Shown: positions 9,187-20,542 of the stretch, one piece after another | Numbering within the stretch: position 1 is the stretch's first letter | Layout: each line of letters opens with the position of its first letter | Assembly (NCBI GenBank): GCA_050084515.1 | Contig: CM114271.1 | Coordinates: 18,724,001-18,788,000, forward strand | Origin: Blasia pusilla | Taxonomy: Eukaryota; Marchantiophyta; Marchantiopsida; Blasiales | Direction: 5' to 3' | Length of the DNA: 64,000 bases | The notes under the pieces: generated by a model | What the model saw: only the letters and a program-made list of their open reading frames with translations | Told to the model about the DNA's origin: nothing | Database searches by the model: none | Position numbers and translations under genes: made by a program

Positions 9187-10985
9187 CTAAGATGTATCAG
9201 TAGCTTCCTCTTCCACAACTGGGGAGACATATCTATCTGGATTTGCAAACAAGTACCTAAAATGAGCATAATTCTTCCACAAGACCATAGACTCAGACAA
9301 TATATCCTCATAATGAGAGGACGGTCCTTCCAAGGCAATCCTCAAAACTGCATCCAAGTACTTGGTGGACAACCTGTTACGAGATTTAGTCTTGATCATA
9401 TTCTGAATGGAAAATGCTCTCTCACATATGGCAATACTAACACATTGGACCCTAGCTACATTTGCCTAAATCAACAAATTAGAAAATTTACATTGTAGAG
9501 AGGGACTCCAACTCACCATAGCCCACAAGTCTCTGAAGTTGCGATCCTTCCACTCAATGGTAGCCATCAATTTGAAAGACTGAAACTCTTGCTTTATAAG
9601 TGGAGAATTAATGATTGCAGGTTGCAATTGATCTTGCAATGGCAACTGGGCTCCGAAAAAACCACACAAATCATCTAAATCTTTACATCCCCAACTACTC
9701 AATCCCACTTGCCGTGATGGCATGTGCAAAGGATTAAGGATTTTCATTGCACCAACGAGGTTGTTGTCTCAAAATTGATCATGTAAAGTTGCACACACAC
9801 TTTCAGCAAACCTTTTCTGAAAGAACAAGGCAGCCTCTAAGTCACTTCTTGTCCGATCCCGAGACATACATATGCTATGAAATTTGTTTCCCCTGATCTC
9901 AGACTATAAACGACGAAGATAACCACCAAGTGGCCCAAAGTCAAGAAGTATATGGTAACCTGTTTCTTCAGAGAAGGTTGAAGCATTCAAGTCATGAGTT
10001 TCCATCACAAAATTCATGGTTATCCTAGCTATCTCAGAATTGACAATGCTCCCAATTGTGCTAACATCTACAAACTGGTACTGAAATATCTTACTCAAAC
10101 TAGCAAGCATGGAAAGAATGTCAGCCAAAAAATACAATTGATAGATCATTTGGAATGATCTCAACTTGTTAAACAAGTTGACAACATTCCCATCATCCTC
10201 TGAAGAAGATATATCTCTGAAGTACGTCATTACCGATTCTAAAGAATCACACAATGTGGTCACAGCTTGCCAACGGGATAACTACCGAATCTTGTGGTAT
10301 CTCTTCATGACTCGCTAGGAGTCATTCAATTTTTCCTGCAAAGATAACAAGATTGTTTTTCTCTTGGAGGACCTTCTAAAGTAGCTAGCTACAGCATTGA
10401 GAATCCAGTCAACTTCAGAGGAGATTGACTTACAATGAGGAGCTTTGGCAGTTGATAAAGCGGCCAGATTTGTTCTATGGGCTACACAATGAATTGAAAA
10501 AATGTAGGGATTTACCTTCTGCCTCAATTGAGAGGCTACACATGTCTAGCAACCTACCATTGTTGAGGCACCGTCAGAACCAAATGCAACCATTTTGGAG
10601 AATTCCAATCCTCCATCTTTCAATAGTTGCAGCAAAGTTTCGGTAATAGCATTAGAACATTTTGATTCACAACGAATTAAACCTAGAAAACAGGATTCTA
10701 CCTAGCCCTCTTCAATGAAAGTAGCGAACACGACCAGATGCCCTGTTACGGATATGTCAGTCGACTCATCGATCATAATTCCAAAGAAAGGAGAGGCTTG
10801 AACTCTAGCAAGACTTCTACTAAGTAGGACTTGGCTAATGAAATAAGACATTTCACTACAACTCTTCTCTTTGGTAATGGGAGCATTAACAGAAACTAAC
10901 AACTTACAAAGAGTGGAGAATTTGATAAATGGAATAGCCTCCTTCGCAAGGAAGTATGCACATTTAAACAATGTCATCAGAGCGG
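9187..10985 (-). pseudogene. hAT-superfamily transposase, ZNF862/DUF4371-like (copy 2, 5'-truncated)
   Basis: Highly similar to copy 1 over the RNase-H-like core (MIDESTDISV near 10770), the insertion domain and the C-terminus. It keeps the hAT dimerisation block near 9340-9430 that copy 1 has lost, and the stop at 9187 is preserved. The zinc-finger N-terminus is missing: similarity stops near 10985, where the gypsy leader begins, so the two elements are joined at a breakpoint. Several stops and frameshifts (for example near 9770, 9900, 10310 and 10550) inactivate it. Downstream lie the hairpin and two tRNA-like folds. Confidence 0.8.
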
Positions 10986-11506
10986 CTTTGCAGGTGTTGC
11001 GAGTCTGACTAGCACGTCATCGACCCGCGGCGGAGTAGCTATTGCGTTAGAATTGTGTGGTGGGTTCTGTGGATTCAGGGGGCGCCACGTTTGGTGGATT
11101 GTGTTACCTTGATTTCCATTTGCGATTGGAGGGTTGTCGTTGGACTTCCTATGTTTGGATCCCCTCCATCGTTGCTTCTTGCTTGCGCGCCCATTGTTAG
11201 GGTTGACGCTGATTTCCACAGTGGTGTTACTCCTGTGTGCTACCGGTAGTGAGGCTGGAGTGATGACGAGTAGACCGTGGGAGGCTTCTTGTGGTGATGA
11301 CAGGTTAGGTTGCCTACATCCATAGCTAGTAGAGCTAGAATAGTACAGCAACATCGACGTCACTTGGTTACTTAGTGGTGGTAATTTGGTGGTGGTGCGG
11401 CATCGGCGTTGGTCATCACAGAGCTATCTGGTGGTCTGTTTGGGGACCGTGGTGCGGACAGTGGTGCTTTCACACGGAGTGGATTGAGGTATCGGCTACC
11501 TTTTCC

Positions 11507-12750
11507 ATGAAGAGGAGGACGAGGGTGTTCCAAACACCGAGTCTTCTACGTTGTTATCGAGTGTTGCAGCTCCATTGATTTGGGACATGGACGGGATATA
11601 TGGGGCCATGAAGGGCCCACGATGATACTCGGGTGCAGTGGGCATCATTGAGTTGGAGGACTTCATGCAGGAGTTTGATACGTGGTGTGATATGCAGATG
11701 TTGCGGAACGCCACGTTATTTACTATGTGTCTATCACCCATGGTGGTATTGGTAGTAGTGCTCCTACTATGCCAGCCAGCCCGACGTTGAGTGGTACGAG
11801 TACGAGCCGGAGTGGGGGTACCAGTGGAGGTACCCATGGAGGTACCAGTGGGGGTACTAGTGGATGTACAAGTGCCCCACCATCGTTCAGCCCGATTGCA
11901 AAGTTCTTCAACAGGTTGAAGAAGAACTATCAGGGAGTGAAGACAGAGAAGTTGAGGAGTCTTCAGGAATTTGAGCGAAAGACTGGTGAGAGTCTTCGTG
12001 AGGCATACACTCGTATGCGACGCTTGATTTCAATTACCAGGTGTGTGGCGAGGCTCAGGCGAGTCAGTTTTGGTATGGGATCTTGGGATGAGAGTTGCGC
12101 CACAGGTGCGTGATGCTACTCTTATGAGTGATGATTCACCCACATTGACCTATGTGTTTGCTCTATCTGAGAAGATTGAGCTTAACATGGTAAAGGAGAG
12201 AGTGGTGACATCCGCATTCAGTAAGGATACAACAACTACTTCTCGTGTTCAGCAACCCACCTCACAATCTCGTAGTGGTGGTGGTGGTAGTAGAAGTGGG
12301 AGTTGTGGGGGATACACACGACCTCAGTCAGGTCCTAGAGGGACACTTGCCCAGAGACCATTGCCTTTGTTTGCTGCCCCGCAGCAAGGACAGTCATGTT
12401 GGACATATGGAGGTGATCATGTTAGGAAGTTTTGTCCCCAAGAGGATGGGAGACGGACTTTGGAGGATGGGCCTCAATCGGCCCCAACTCAGTGTGATCA
12501 TTGCGGGAGACCAGGTCATCCTCGAGAGCGTTGCTTTGATCTTCATCCAGAGTTGAGATCAGGCCGCCGCCGTGGTGGAGTAGCTCCGAGAGGCCGATGT
12601 GATAAAGGTGGTAGGGGTGGTAGAGGTGGACCAGTGGTTGGAGAGCCTACGGTGGCTACCCCTACCACTACGACAGAGTCAGCTATGGCTACCAGGATTG
12701 AGCAGTTGGAGCAAAAGTTGGCTACTATGGCTGGTATCCAACATAGATGA
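11507..12750 (+). pseudogene. gag of the methyltransferase-bearing gypsy element
   Basis: Starts at ATG 11507 right after the conserved leader; frame breaks occur near 11580, 11740 and 12040. The N-terminal part has a Gly/Thr/Ser-rich repeat (GTSGG-type, 11810-11875). The middle holds the retrotransposon-gag helical region (FFNRLKKNY, LQEFERKTGESLREAYTRM). The C-terminus carries one good CCHC zinc knuckle, CDHCGRPGHPRERC, near 12490, and a degenerate one (CWTYGGDHVRKFC) near 12396 in which the second Cys is Tyr. It ends in a Gly/Arg-rich RNA-binding-like stretch and a short coiled-coil-like segment (ARIEQLEQKLATM type). Gag would assemble particles and bind element RNA. Confidence 0.75.
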
Positions 12751-13093
12751 GGTTCGGGAGCAGGGGCTTCCACCTCTTATGGAGGGGATGATCTCTCTTA
12801 TATGGCGAGTGCAGCATAGGTTGAGGCATCAGCAGCGATTCTGAGAGGAGCCACTCGAGCGTCGAGCCACGTGGTGCTCTTGTGGAGTTGGACCCCACGA
12901 GGGTAAGGTGGGAGGCAAGGCTAGGCTTCCCCAGTCATTCTTGTTGTCTGAGGTGCTTAGGACTCCATCCATGGTTCCTACGCAGCCTATTGAGCTAACA
13001 ATGGGGACTGAGGCATCTACATCGCGTGTAGTAGACACGGATGCAACATCCAATGCTGTATTGCGGATTGCAACTTCAGTGTGAGGATCCCCA

Positions 13094-14005
13094 TTGTTTT
13101 CGGCCACAGAACTGATGGCTTTAGGAGTTGACTTAACTCATGTATTTCAGCTAGCAGCCACGTTGTGTGAACGTGGGGGTATTACTGCTACACATATTGA
13201 GGTGGATGAGGGTGTTGCGGTGGAGCGGCCCTCTATGTTAGGTGTAGCATTGAGTACCAATGCTACTTGGCAGGCAGCAGCGGTGAAGATGGATGCATTA
13301 CAAGCCCGGCCAGCCATTGGTCGTGAGAGGCTTACACCTGGTGTATGTATGTTGGACAACCGGAGTGGGATATTCCGATTGGTGAGTCCTACAGGACAAG
13401 TGTATAGACCAGATAGAGTCTTGTTAGACTCTGGTGCCCAACCTTTGATGTTGGGAAAGGCGGCATGTATTGGTTTGGGTATTCGGAGGTCAGAGCTTGA
13501 GCCTTGCCCATTCCAGATTCAAACATCACTTGGAGGAGCCAATGATAGGTCTCAATTTATGACATGGGAGAAGTTTTCTATACAGTTGAGACCAGATCAT
13601 GCCACTGATAGCTCCCGGTTGGGAGTACCTACAGTGGTCACATCAGCCGAGTCGTATGATGTACTAGTTGGAGGAGCTGTATTGTACCCAATGGGTTTTC
13701 AGATGGATTACTGGACTAAGACAGTGTCTTATAGACCTGGTTGGCAGTCCGAGGATGGACGTATGAGCAAGGTTCCTGTGAGATTTATTTATGGGGCTCG
13801 ACCAAGAGGGTCTTCCCCAACAGTGTTAGCATCTGTGGCTGGTTTTTGTGGAGTAGTCACTTGGCCAGGAGACTTTTTGGAGGGTAATGTTTCTGCTATG
13901 GATTCTCCTATGCATGAGGAGGTAGAGGAGGTCCCTAATTTTGCAACAATGGCATCCTCGTCGTTGGATGTGCCACTTTGGAGTTTAGGCGGTGCACTAC
14001 GGTAG
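13094..14005 (+). CDS. Aspartic protease region of the gypsy polyprotein
   Basis: An intact 303-codon stretch. The catalytic motif is LLDSGAQPLML at about 13421-13453, with DSG rather than the more common DTG, followed by a typical retropepsin fold sequence (IGLGI, then YDVLVGGAVLYPMG as the flap/C-terminal part). It lies between gag and the methyltransferase and would process the polyprotein. The segment after the protease (about 13740-14005) is not recognised and may be a linker to the methyltransferase. Position and motif support the call; the upstream frame is broken, so it is not independently expressed. Confidence 0.7.
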   Translation: MFSATELMALGVDLTHVFQLAATLCERGGITATHIEVDEGVAVERPSMLGVALSTNATWQAAAVKMDALQARPAIGRERLTPGVCMLDNRSGIFRLVSPTGQVYRPDRVLLDSGAQPLMLGKAACIGLGIRRSELEPCPFQIQTSLGGANDRSQFMTWEKFSIQLRPDHATDSSRLGVPTVVTSAESYDVLVGGAVLYPMGFQMDYWTKTVSYRPGWQSEDGRMSKVPVRFIYGARPRGSSPTVLASVAGFCGVVTWPGDFLEGNVSAMDSPMHEEVEEVPNFATMASSSLDVPLWSLGGALR

Positions 14006-14113
14006 GAGGCTGATTGCCTAGTGCAGGAGGCTTGGTGTGAAGCTGTTATACCTCACGAGGAAGAGTAGGCCACTAGGCGGACTCCTACTTCTGGTCCAGT
14101 TGGGTTATCCCCT

Positions 14114-15347
14114 TTGGATACAACATCCATTGTATGGCAGTATCCGTCGGAGGGCATTTGTGTGTTAGATCACTTTGGTGGGATTAGCACTAGTTTGGCC
14201 ATAGTGTTGCACGCCGGTATTCCTGTGCGGAGATACGTGTATGTGGAGCGAGATGAGACAGCTCACAGAGTCTCATCCCGACATATTGGTCAGTTGATGG
14301 GGAGATATCCTGAGTTGTTGCCGCCATCAGCTATCGTGGGTACCAGCGTGCTTTGCCGTCACACATTGCATTGTTGGGGGCGCGGACCTTGAGAGGGTTG
14401 GTCTTGTGGATTTGGTGATTGCTGGATGGCCATGTCATGGTCATACACGTGCTAGTTGTGGTGAGGGATTACACGACCCTAGGTCTCGATTTTTTTGGGA
14501 GATGTTACGGGTGTTACAATATCTTTAGGTTCATTAGGCACGTGCTACAGCTTACATTCTCGAGAATGTTCCATTGTTGGGTGACACTCGGACCCGGATG
14601 ATGGCGAGTATTCATGAGGTGCGGTCTTGGATTGGATCAGCGGTGTTGTTGGATGCAGCGCGAGTTGGCTTGCGTGCACATCGCCCACGCTTGTGGTGGA
14701 CAAACTTGTTGCCTAGGGAGGTTCTACGTCAAGCATATGATGCAGTGCAACGGGATCCTTGCCTTACAGTTGATAGTATCTTGGATACTGGGCGACTTTC
14801 TCAGGTGGTGAGGGTTATTGATTGGTCACCCATGGCAGTGGTGAACCGTGTGGGCCAGCCTAGGATGGCAATACCCACATTTGTGAGTTTTCCCTCGTCA
14901 CATGCCTACAAGGAAGGTGGTCCTGGGCTTGTATGGGATTCTCATGTGCGACAGTTGGTGGAGCCTAACGCTGATGAGAGAGAGCGTGCGATGGGATTTG
15001 CTACTGGTGTGACAACGATTGCTTCCATTTCTGAGGCTTCACGACGTTATGTGTTGGGTCAGGCCATGGACCTGAATTGTTTGACTTGGATTTTGAGTCT
15101 TAGTATGGCCGAGCAGCGTCGACTTCGGACTATGTCTGTGGGTCTTCCACCCCTTGTAATGAGCTCGATGGCTACCGGGACGATAGAGGCATGGGCTAGG
15201 GGCAAGGAGAGTACTATTTTGCATCCTTGGAGTAAATGGGATGTAATGGCTGGGCATGTGGAGTTGGTTGCTCATGCTGATGGAGGAGTTATTTTCTCAG
15301 ATGATGGTGTAGCTAAGGGTGTACCATCTTGTGAGGGGGTTGCGTAG
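14114..15347 (+). pseudogene. Cytosine-5 DNA methyltransferase domain carried in gypsy pol
   Basis: Three ORF pieces joined by frameshifts near 14345-14385 and 14515-14560 give a nearly complete C5-methyltransferase. Motif I is VLDHFGGISTSLAIVL (AdoMet binding) and motif II is YVYVERDE. Motif IV is DLVIAGWPCHGHTRA with catalytic Cys codon at 14433. Then GLHDPRSRFFWEMLRVL, motif VI LENVPLLGD, motif VIII HRPRLWWTNLL, motif IX-like FVSFPSSHAY, and motif X ERERAMGF followed by YVLGQAMDLN. The layout is closer to DNMT3/DRM-like or charophyte retroelement enzymes than to DNMT1. It would transfer methyl groups to cytosine in DNA. It sits between protease and RT in the same orientation as gag and pol, so it is part of the element and not a host gene. 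An unrecognised tail (15160-15347) links it to RT. Confidence 0.88.
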
Positions 15348-15443
15348 CAGCCAATGGCATCGTCCTCTCCCTCTAGTGTACCAGTGGAGGAGACTTGGGA
15401 GCCATTACTTGGGCCCAAGCTTACGGGAGGTGAGAAATGACGC

Positions 15444-15924
15444 TTGACACAGTTCCTACGTGCTTATAGGAGTTGTTTTGCCTTTAGCATGAAGGAGTTG
15501 GGTGCTCTGGTTGGACCCGGTATACGGATTGATTTGGCTCGTGATACGCCAATCTTCCGTCGTCCCTACCGATATAGTGATATGGAGAGGGACCTGATTC
15601 AGAGTAGGACGTTGGACCTTTTGGAGGCTGGATTAGTGGAGTTGTTGCATGGAGAGTATGCATCAACCACTATCATGCCTACTAAAAAGGATATGCATGG
15701 AAACTACACGAATAGGCGAATGTGTGGAGATTACCATCCTATCAATCGGCAAACAAAGGCCGATAGGTATGCCATGCCTACACTTGAGGAGATCTTTGAT
15801 CTGGTGGGCCAAGCAAAGATTTTGAGTACTTTGGATCTTCAGGCAGAATAGCATCAGTTGCCAATTCGGAGAGTGACAAGGCCAAGACAACATTTTGGGG
15901 TGTCAACTCTCATGGCAAGGATTG
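15444..15924 (+). pseudogene. Reverse transcriptase N-terminal half (gypsy element, before nested insertion)
   Basis: Contains the RT palm start: RPYRYSDMERDLIQ, then YASTTIMPTKKD, RMCGDYHPINRQT, RYAMPTLEEIFDLV and LSTLDLQAE, typical of Ty3/gypsy RT up to motif A. A stop replaces the Tyr of the next YHQLPI step near 15849 and the frame slips after it. At 15924 the sequence is interrupted by the minus-strand chromovirus. Codons resume in frame at 23047 (LYQWKFLPFGL). Confidence 0.85.
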
Positions 15925-16956
15925 TGTCGTGCGCCTACTCTCCTTGAACGTTAATCTTGTTTGTTGCGGAAGCGTGCGTTCAGTAGGTCACGCTCTCAAC
16001 GCTGATCTGCATCCAAACACGCACTTCGGTTAGTCGGGTCTTGGATCAATCAGCGGGATTACTTTCCGAGTTCTCGTCTCGGACTCTCTCTTCAAGCTCA
16101 ACCTTCCTAGTTTCGCGGTTTCCACACGGGCAAGTCTCGCAAGACTTGGGACAGACTTTCTGGTCGGTTCAGGAACCTGAAACGGCGTTTCGCGCCTAGC
16201 GGTTCCAACTGTCCGATGAACATCCAATGAGTTCCTCACCAAGACTCGCACGAAGTGAATCTCGGGTTCGAATCCAAGTGTGGCGTACAAAGTCCACTCC
16301 CTTGGATCAGGTTTGGGTTTCGGGTTTCCGCGCCAAACTCCCGTTTCATCCCGTGCCTCTGAAACGCCGTTTGGCGCCCAAAGTGGGGTTTCGTTTCCCG
16401 AGACATCTCAACGAAGGTACTCCCCTTACTAGTACTTCTGGGGATCTCCGGGGGCCCCCTACATTTAGGGAAAGACACCCGGGCCCCTCCAATTGGCCCT
16501 CAACCCAATTGCTCTCTGAATCGTTTTCGGCCAATATCTCAGCCTGTACTTATGCGTTTGCTGAGATCTTTGGTGCGTTGGAAGCGTCTTGAGATCAACT
16601 TTCCAACGCGCCCTTATTTGTCCCGAACGCATCTTGGAGCTCAACGTTATGGTCCTAAACACAGTCAGATTCTCCCAAACGCTAGTCATGTTCCAAACTG
16701 GTTCTCACCTCTTTGGCAACCAACCTCCAAGACTCAACTCATCTCAAGTCTCAGCTTGCGTTTGGTCTAGGTTTCCTGGTTGCAACCATTAACGCATGAA
16801 ACGCACAACTCTGTGCCGCGTTTCGTCTCTTAGACTTTTCCAAGAGACTCTTCCAAACGCCTCTCCAAAGCGCAAACCTCGCGGCGTGAGTTCCTTTGAG
16901 TTCTGATGTTTCGCTTGGCGCGTATTTGGTGTTGTTTGGTTATGAGGGTCGCGACA
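15925..16956 (-). repeat. 3' LTR of chromovirus I (1032 bp)
   Basis: Minus-strand ends are TGTCGCGACC at 16956 and GCGCACGACA at 15925. It is nearly the same as the LTRs at 22014-23041 and 30883-31914. It abuts the polypurine tract AAGGAGGGGTGAG on its internal side. Confidence 0.92.
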
Positions 16957-17649
16957 CTCACCCCTCCTTAGAAGGTTGATGTCCTCATCAATGCAAACCT
17001 TATTGATGTTAAGTTCTGGAAAGCCGACCCCTTAACACAGAATCGCGTTCTGGTAGCTAACCCGCAATTCCTCTTTTTGGCTTAAGTCTTAGGTTTGTCG
17101 CTTAAAAGACTTAGACTTATTAGCTTCGCTTTCTACGATGAGCCTAGACTAGTTCTGCCAAACTAATCTAACTATCAAAATAAGCTCACTAAGTGCAACC
17201 TAACACTTCACTCACTATTTGTAAACAAACTTTGTCTTCCTAGCCAACTCGTACTATTTTTGGGTCACCTGTATTCCACCTAGGCGCGTCACTAAGTTCA
17301 GTCATGAAACATGAATGAGATCACCACAAACCCCAAGACAGACTCATCTGCCCGGCCGACTTTAGGGCGAGCCCAAATGCTAGTACTTCAACACTTGGTC
17401 CTGATCTAGATGCCTTATCTGAATACAAGCTCTCACCTCAAATACTCATTGTTTGGTCTCCTTGACTTACATCCTAAGCATATGAAGAACTACTCATTGC
17501 CTTGCACAAACCAAACTCAAAATTACAATACAAGCATCGAATCTCCGAATCCATGTCTTCTTTATTGCAACAACTAAACCTTTCTAGTTACAACGGGTTA
17601 TCGGCCCAAGCTTTCCGGTCACAAGTTATGTCCATTGCTTCACCATGTA
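16957..17649 (-). other. 3' untranslated region and polypurine tract of chromovirus I
   Basis: Non-coding stretch between the pol stop and the 3' LTR, conserved in chromovirus II (30190-30882). The polypurine tract for plus-strand priming is 16957-16969 (AAGGAGGGGTGAG on the minus strand). Confidence 0.8.
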
Positions 17650-18390
17650 CTAACGCACGTGCTTTGCTTGCATCCATCTGAAGTCACGCAATGCTTCTTG
17701 CGCATGTTCTAGATCCGCCTCCGCAATCCAAGTCGCCTCTTTCACATGATAGCCTTTCCACTTGACCAAGTACTCGTACTTGGTGGCCCTACGTCTGGAA
17801 CGCAGAATAGTCTCAACCTCGAACTCTGGTTCCTCATTTCTGATGACCGGTTGTGGTCTCAACATCCTCCTTCGCTCCGGACGCACATTGTCTTGAAGAT
17901 ACTTCTTCAATAATGACACATGGAAAGTCGGGTGAATCTTGAACTCGTTTGGCAGCTCCAACGTGTACACATCCTCAAACGGCCTTGCCTTGATCACATA
18001 CGGTCCAGCATACTTGGCTGACAATTTCATGAGACAATTCTTTCGAAGAGTGAGATTCTTAACACTCAACCACACTTGTTCCCCAACTTGGAAACTCACA
18101 TGGCGCCGACTTTTGTTAGCATGCTTTACGTACCTTAGTTGAGCCTTGGCGAGACTTTCTCTCGCTCGCTCTTGTCGTTCCTGTATTTCCACTAACAAAC
18201 ATTCCGCCGTTGCTTGACGAGTGTGTGTCGATGTATTTCCCTTCGAAAGAGCTAAGTCAAGACGCCCTTCTGGTTCTCTTTGATACGCCAGAAGAAACAG
18301 AGATTCTCCGGTTGCAGAATGCTTAGTCAAGTTGTAACAATACTCAGCCATACTTAACCACTTGGCCCAATCTCTTTGGTCCGCACTCAC
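17650..18390 (-). pseudogene. Integrase C-terminus and chromodomain (chromovirus I)
   Basis: A 246-codon open stretch. It covers the end of the integrase core, the GPY/F-like region (KYAGPYVIKARPFEDVYTLELP), and a chromodomain near 17680-17830 with EFEVETILRSRR, YEYLVKWKGY and EATWIAEADL, keeping the Tyr and two Trp of the aromatic cage. The chromodomain would direct integration to methylated histone H3 in heterochromatin. The frame is split from the preceding integrase piece near 18390-18400. Confidence 0.85.
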
Positions 18391-18399
18391 GTAATTCCG

Positions 18400-19872
18400 T
18401 TAGTATTGGTTTACGACCGAGTTTACTTTTTCCGTTTGCCCATCCGTTTGAGGATGGAAGGCCGTACTAAAGCTAAGTTTGGTCCGGAACCTCCTGAATA
18501 GATGTTTCCAAAAGGCACTGGTAAACTTCGGATCCCGATCGGACACAATGCTCCTAGGCAATCCGTGCGCACGCCACCAACCATCCAGGAATAGTCGGGA
18601 AGTCGTGTAGGCCGTCGCAGACTCTCTCGTAGGCACAAACCTCCCCAACTTGCTAAACCGATCAACTATCACAAGTATAGCGTTGTATCCCTCGGTCTGG
18701 AAGACTCGTAATGAAATCCATGCTAATGCTTTGCAAGGGTCCCTCCGGATTGGCAAAGGATGAAGTAAACCTTGTTTCTTCGCATAAGACACTCGGTTCT
18801 TTGGCGGAGTCACGCATGTTTTCACATATTGAGCAACATCTTCCTTCATGTTGGGCCAGAAGAACCTCTTAGACAAAACAGCAAGAGTGGATTTCTCCCC
18901 TTTGTGTCCCGTCAAAGGTCCATCATGACCTTCCACAAACACCTTGGTCCGTAGCTTGCCTTGGCCTACATAGATCCTGCTCTGCTTAAACCTTAGCAAG
19001 CCATGTCTCAAACTCAGATTGGCCACCTTCTCGCCCCGCTTTAACTTCCCAAGGTACTCCCTCGCTTGTTCATCCTTCATGTATCCTTCACGAATCCTTC
19101 TTTCCAGGTCTGTTTCATTAGGGAACATTGCTCTCAACACTTGTGTCGTCGATGGCATGTGTTCATCCCTGCGACTTAACGCATCTGGAATGACATTGTC
19201 TTTCCTCGGCTTGTGGATTAGCTCCACATTCATCAACGCCAAGGTATCATGCCACCGAAGTTGTTTTGGCGTCACGCGATCCTGGGTCTCAAAATACTTG
19301 AGCGATATGTTATCGGTGAATACTCGAGTCCTGTGAAGTCCCAAATAGTGACGCCACTTCCTCAAGCAATGAACCACCGCAAACAACTCTTTCTCATGAG
19401 TAGGCCATCTCCTTTCGGTGTCGGTCAGCTTCTTGCTTTTGTATGCTACAGGTCCCCCTTTTTGCACCAACATTCCTGCAATCGCGAAATCACTACCATC
19501 CGTGTGCACCTCAAGCGTTGTTCAAACTCGGCAGTTTGAATGGTTCTGCGAGAGGATCTCTTTGACTCGATTGAACGCTTTATCCACTTCCTCGGTCCAT
19601 GTAGTATTGGCAAACTTTGCGGTCCAATCCGTGAGAGGTTTCACTATGCCCGAAAAATTCTTCACGTATGTCCGTAAAACGGGCGACTCGATGAACCTTC
19701 TCATCCCTTCACCGTGGAAGGCGGTTCCCATTCGGCAATCGCGCTCACCTTTTCCATGTCCGGACTCACTCCATCCATGCCCGACCACATGCCCCAAGAA
19801 CTTGATCTTCGTCAAACCGAACTCACTCTTATCCGCATTTGCATACTGAGCTTGTTCGCCTAAGTTTCTCAA
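18400..19872 (-). pseudogene. RT C-terminus, RNase H and integrase core (chromovirus I)
   Basis: In order: RT thumb and connection (LTKIKFLGHVV, GIVKPLTDWTAKF), RNase H (VHTDGSDFAIAGM, RRWPTHEKELFAVVHCLRKW, VFTDN), the integrase core from SLRHGL onwards with GHKGEKSTLAVL, then VDRFSKLGRF, SIVSDRDPKF and FHPQTDGQTEKVN. The second catalytic Asp and the Glu are kept. Frame shifts occur near 19520, 18755 (one base lost after LHPLPI) and 18710. The zinc-binding Cys pair reads CVTPPKNR instead of the CVTCQANR of chromovirus II. Confidence 0.85.
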
Positions 19873-20542
19873 ACACCGTCTTCAAATGTCGGCGTGCTCC
19901 TCTAGCGTTTTCGAATAGATGAGTATGTCATCTATATAGATGATCACAAACTCATCCGTCTCCTTGTGAAAGATGGAGTTCATCAAAGTGGTAAACTTCG
20001 GAGGCGCATTACAAAGACCGAAGGCATTACTACAAACTCGAGCGAACGTATCTCGTCCCCTGAGCGGTCTTCTCTACATCCGCCGGCAATCCGAATCTGA
20101 TAATATCGTGATTTCAGGTCAATCCGGCTGAAATACTTGGCACCCGACAATCGATCAAAGAGGTCATCCATCCTCGGTAGAGGATAGTTATTCCTTACCG
20201 TCACTTTATTCAGCGCCCGATAATCAACACAGAGTCTCAACTTCCCATCCTTCTTCTTGACAAAGAGGACGGGCGCCCCATAAGGTGACTTGCTCGTTCG
20301 GATGTAACCCTCTCTAGGAGTTCACCCAACTGTTTCTTCAACTCAGCAAGTTCCTCTTGATTCAACCTATATGGTGCCTTTGAAGGTGGTTGAGATCCTG
20401 GTATCACCTCAATCTTATGATCAACCGCCCTATGTGGTGGCAACTCAGTCGGAAGCTCCTTAGTCAACACATCTTCAAATTCTTTCACAACTCTCTTGAG
20501 TGTTTCAGGATCTCCCTTGAAGCTGAGTTCTGATCTCTGCAT
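19873..20542 (-). pseudogene. Reverse transcriptase N-terminal part (chromovirus I)
   Basis: Carries [20 protein letters not shown], then after a frameshift [40 protein letters not shown] and the VVMP block. Further slips occur near 20090 and 20030, so the YIDD region near 19935 is out of frame with its surroundings. The protein would copy element RNA into DNA. Confidence 0.8.

Noticed and set aside
12829-13107. Minus-strand ORF in the gag-protease gap
   Set aside because: Lies antisense within the element and resembles nothing; the plus strand is the coding strand.
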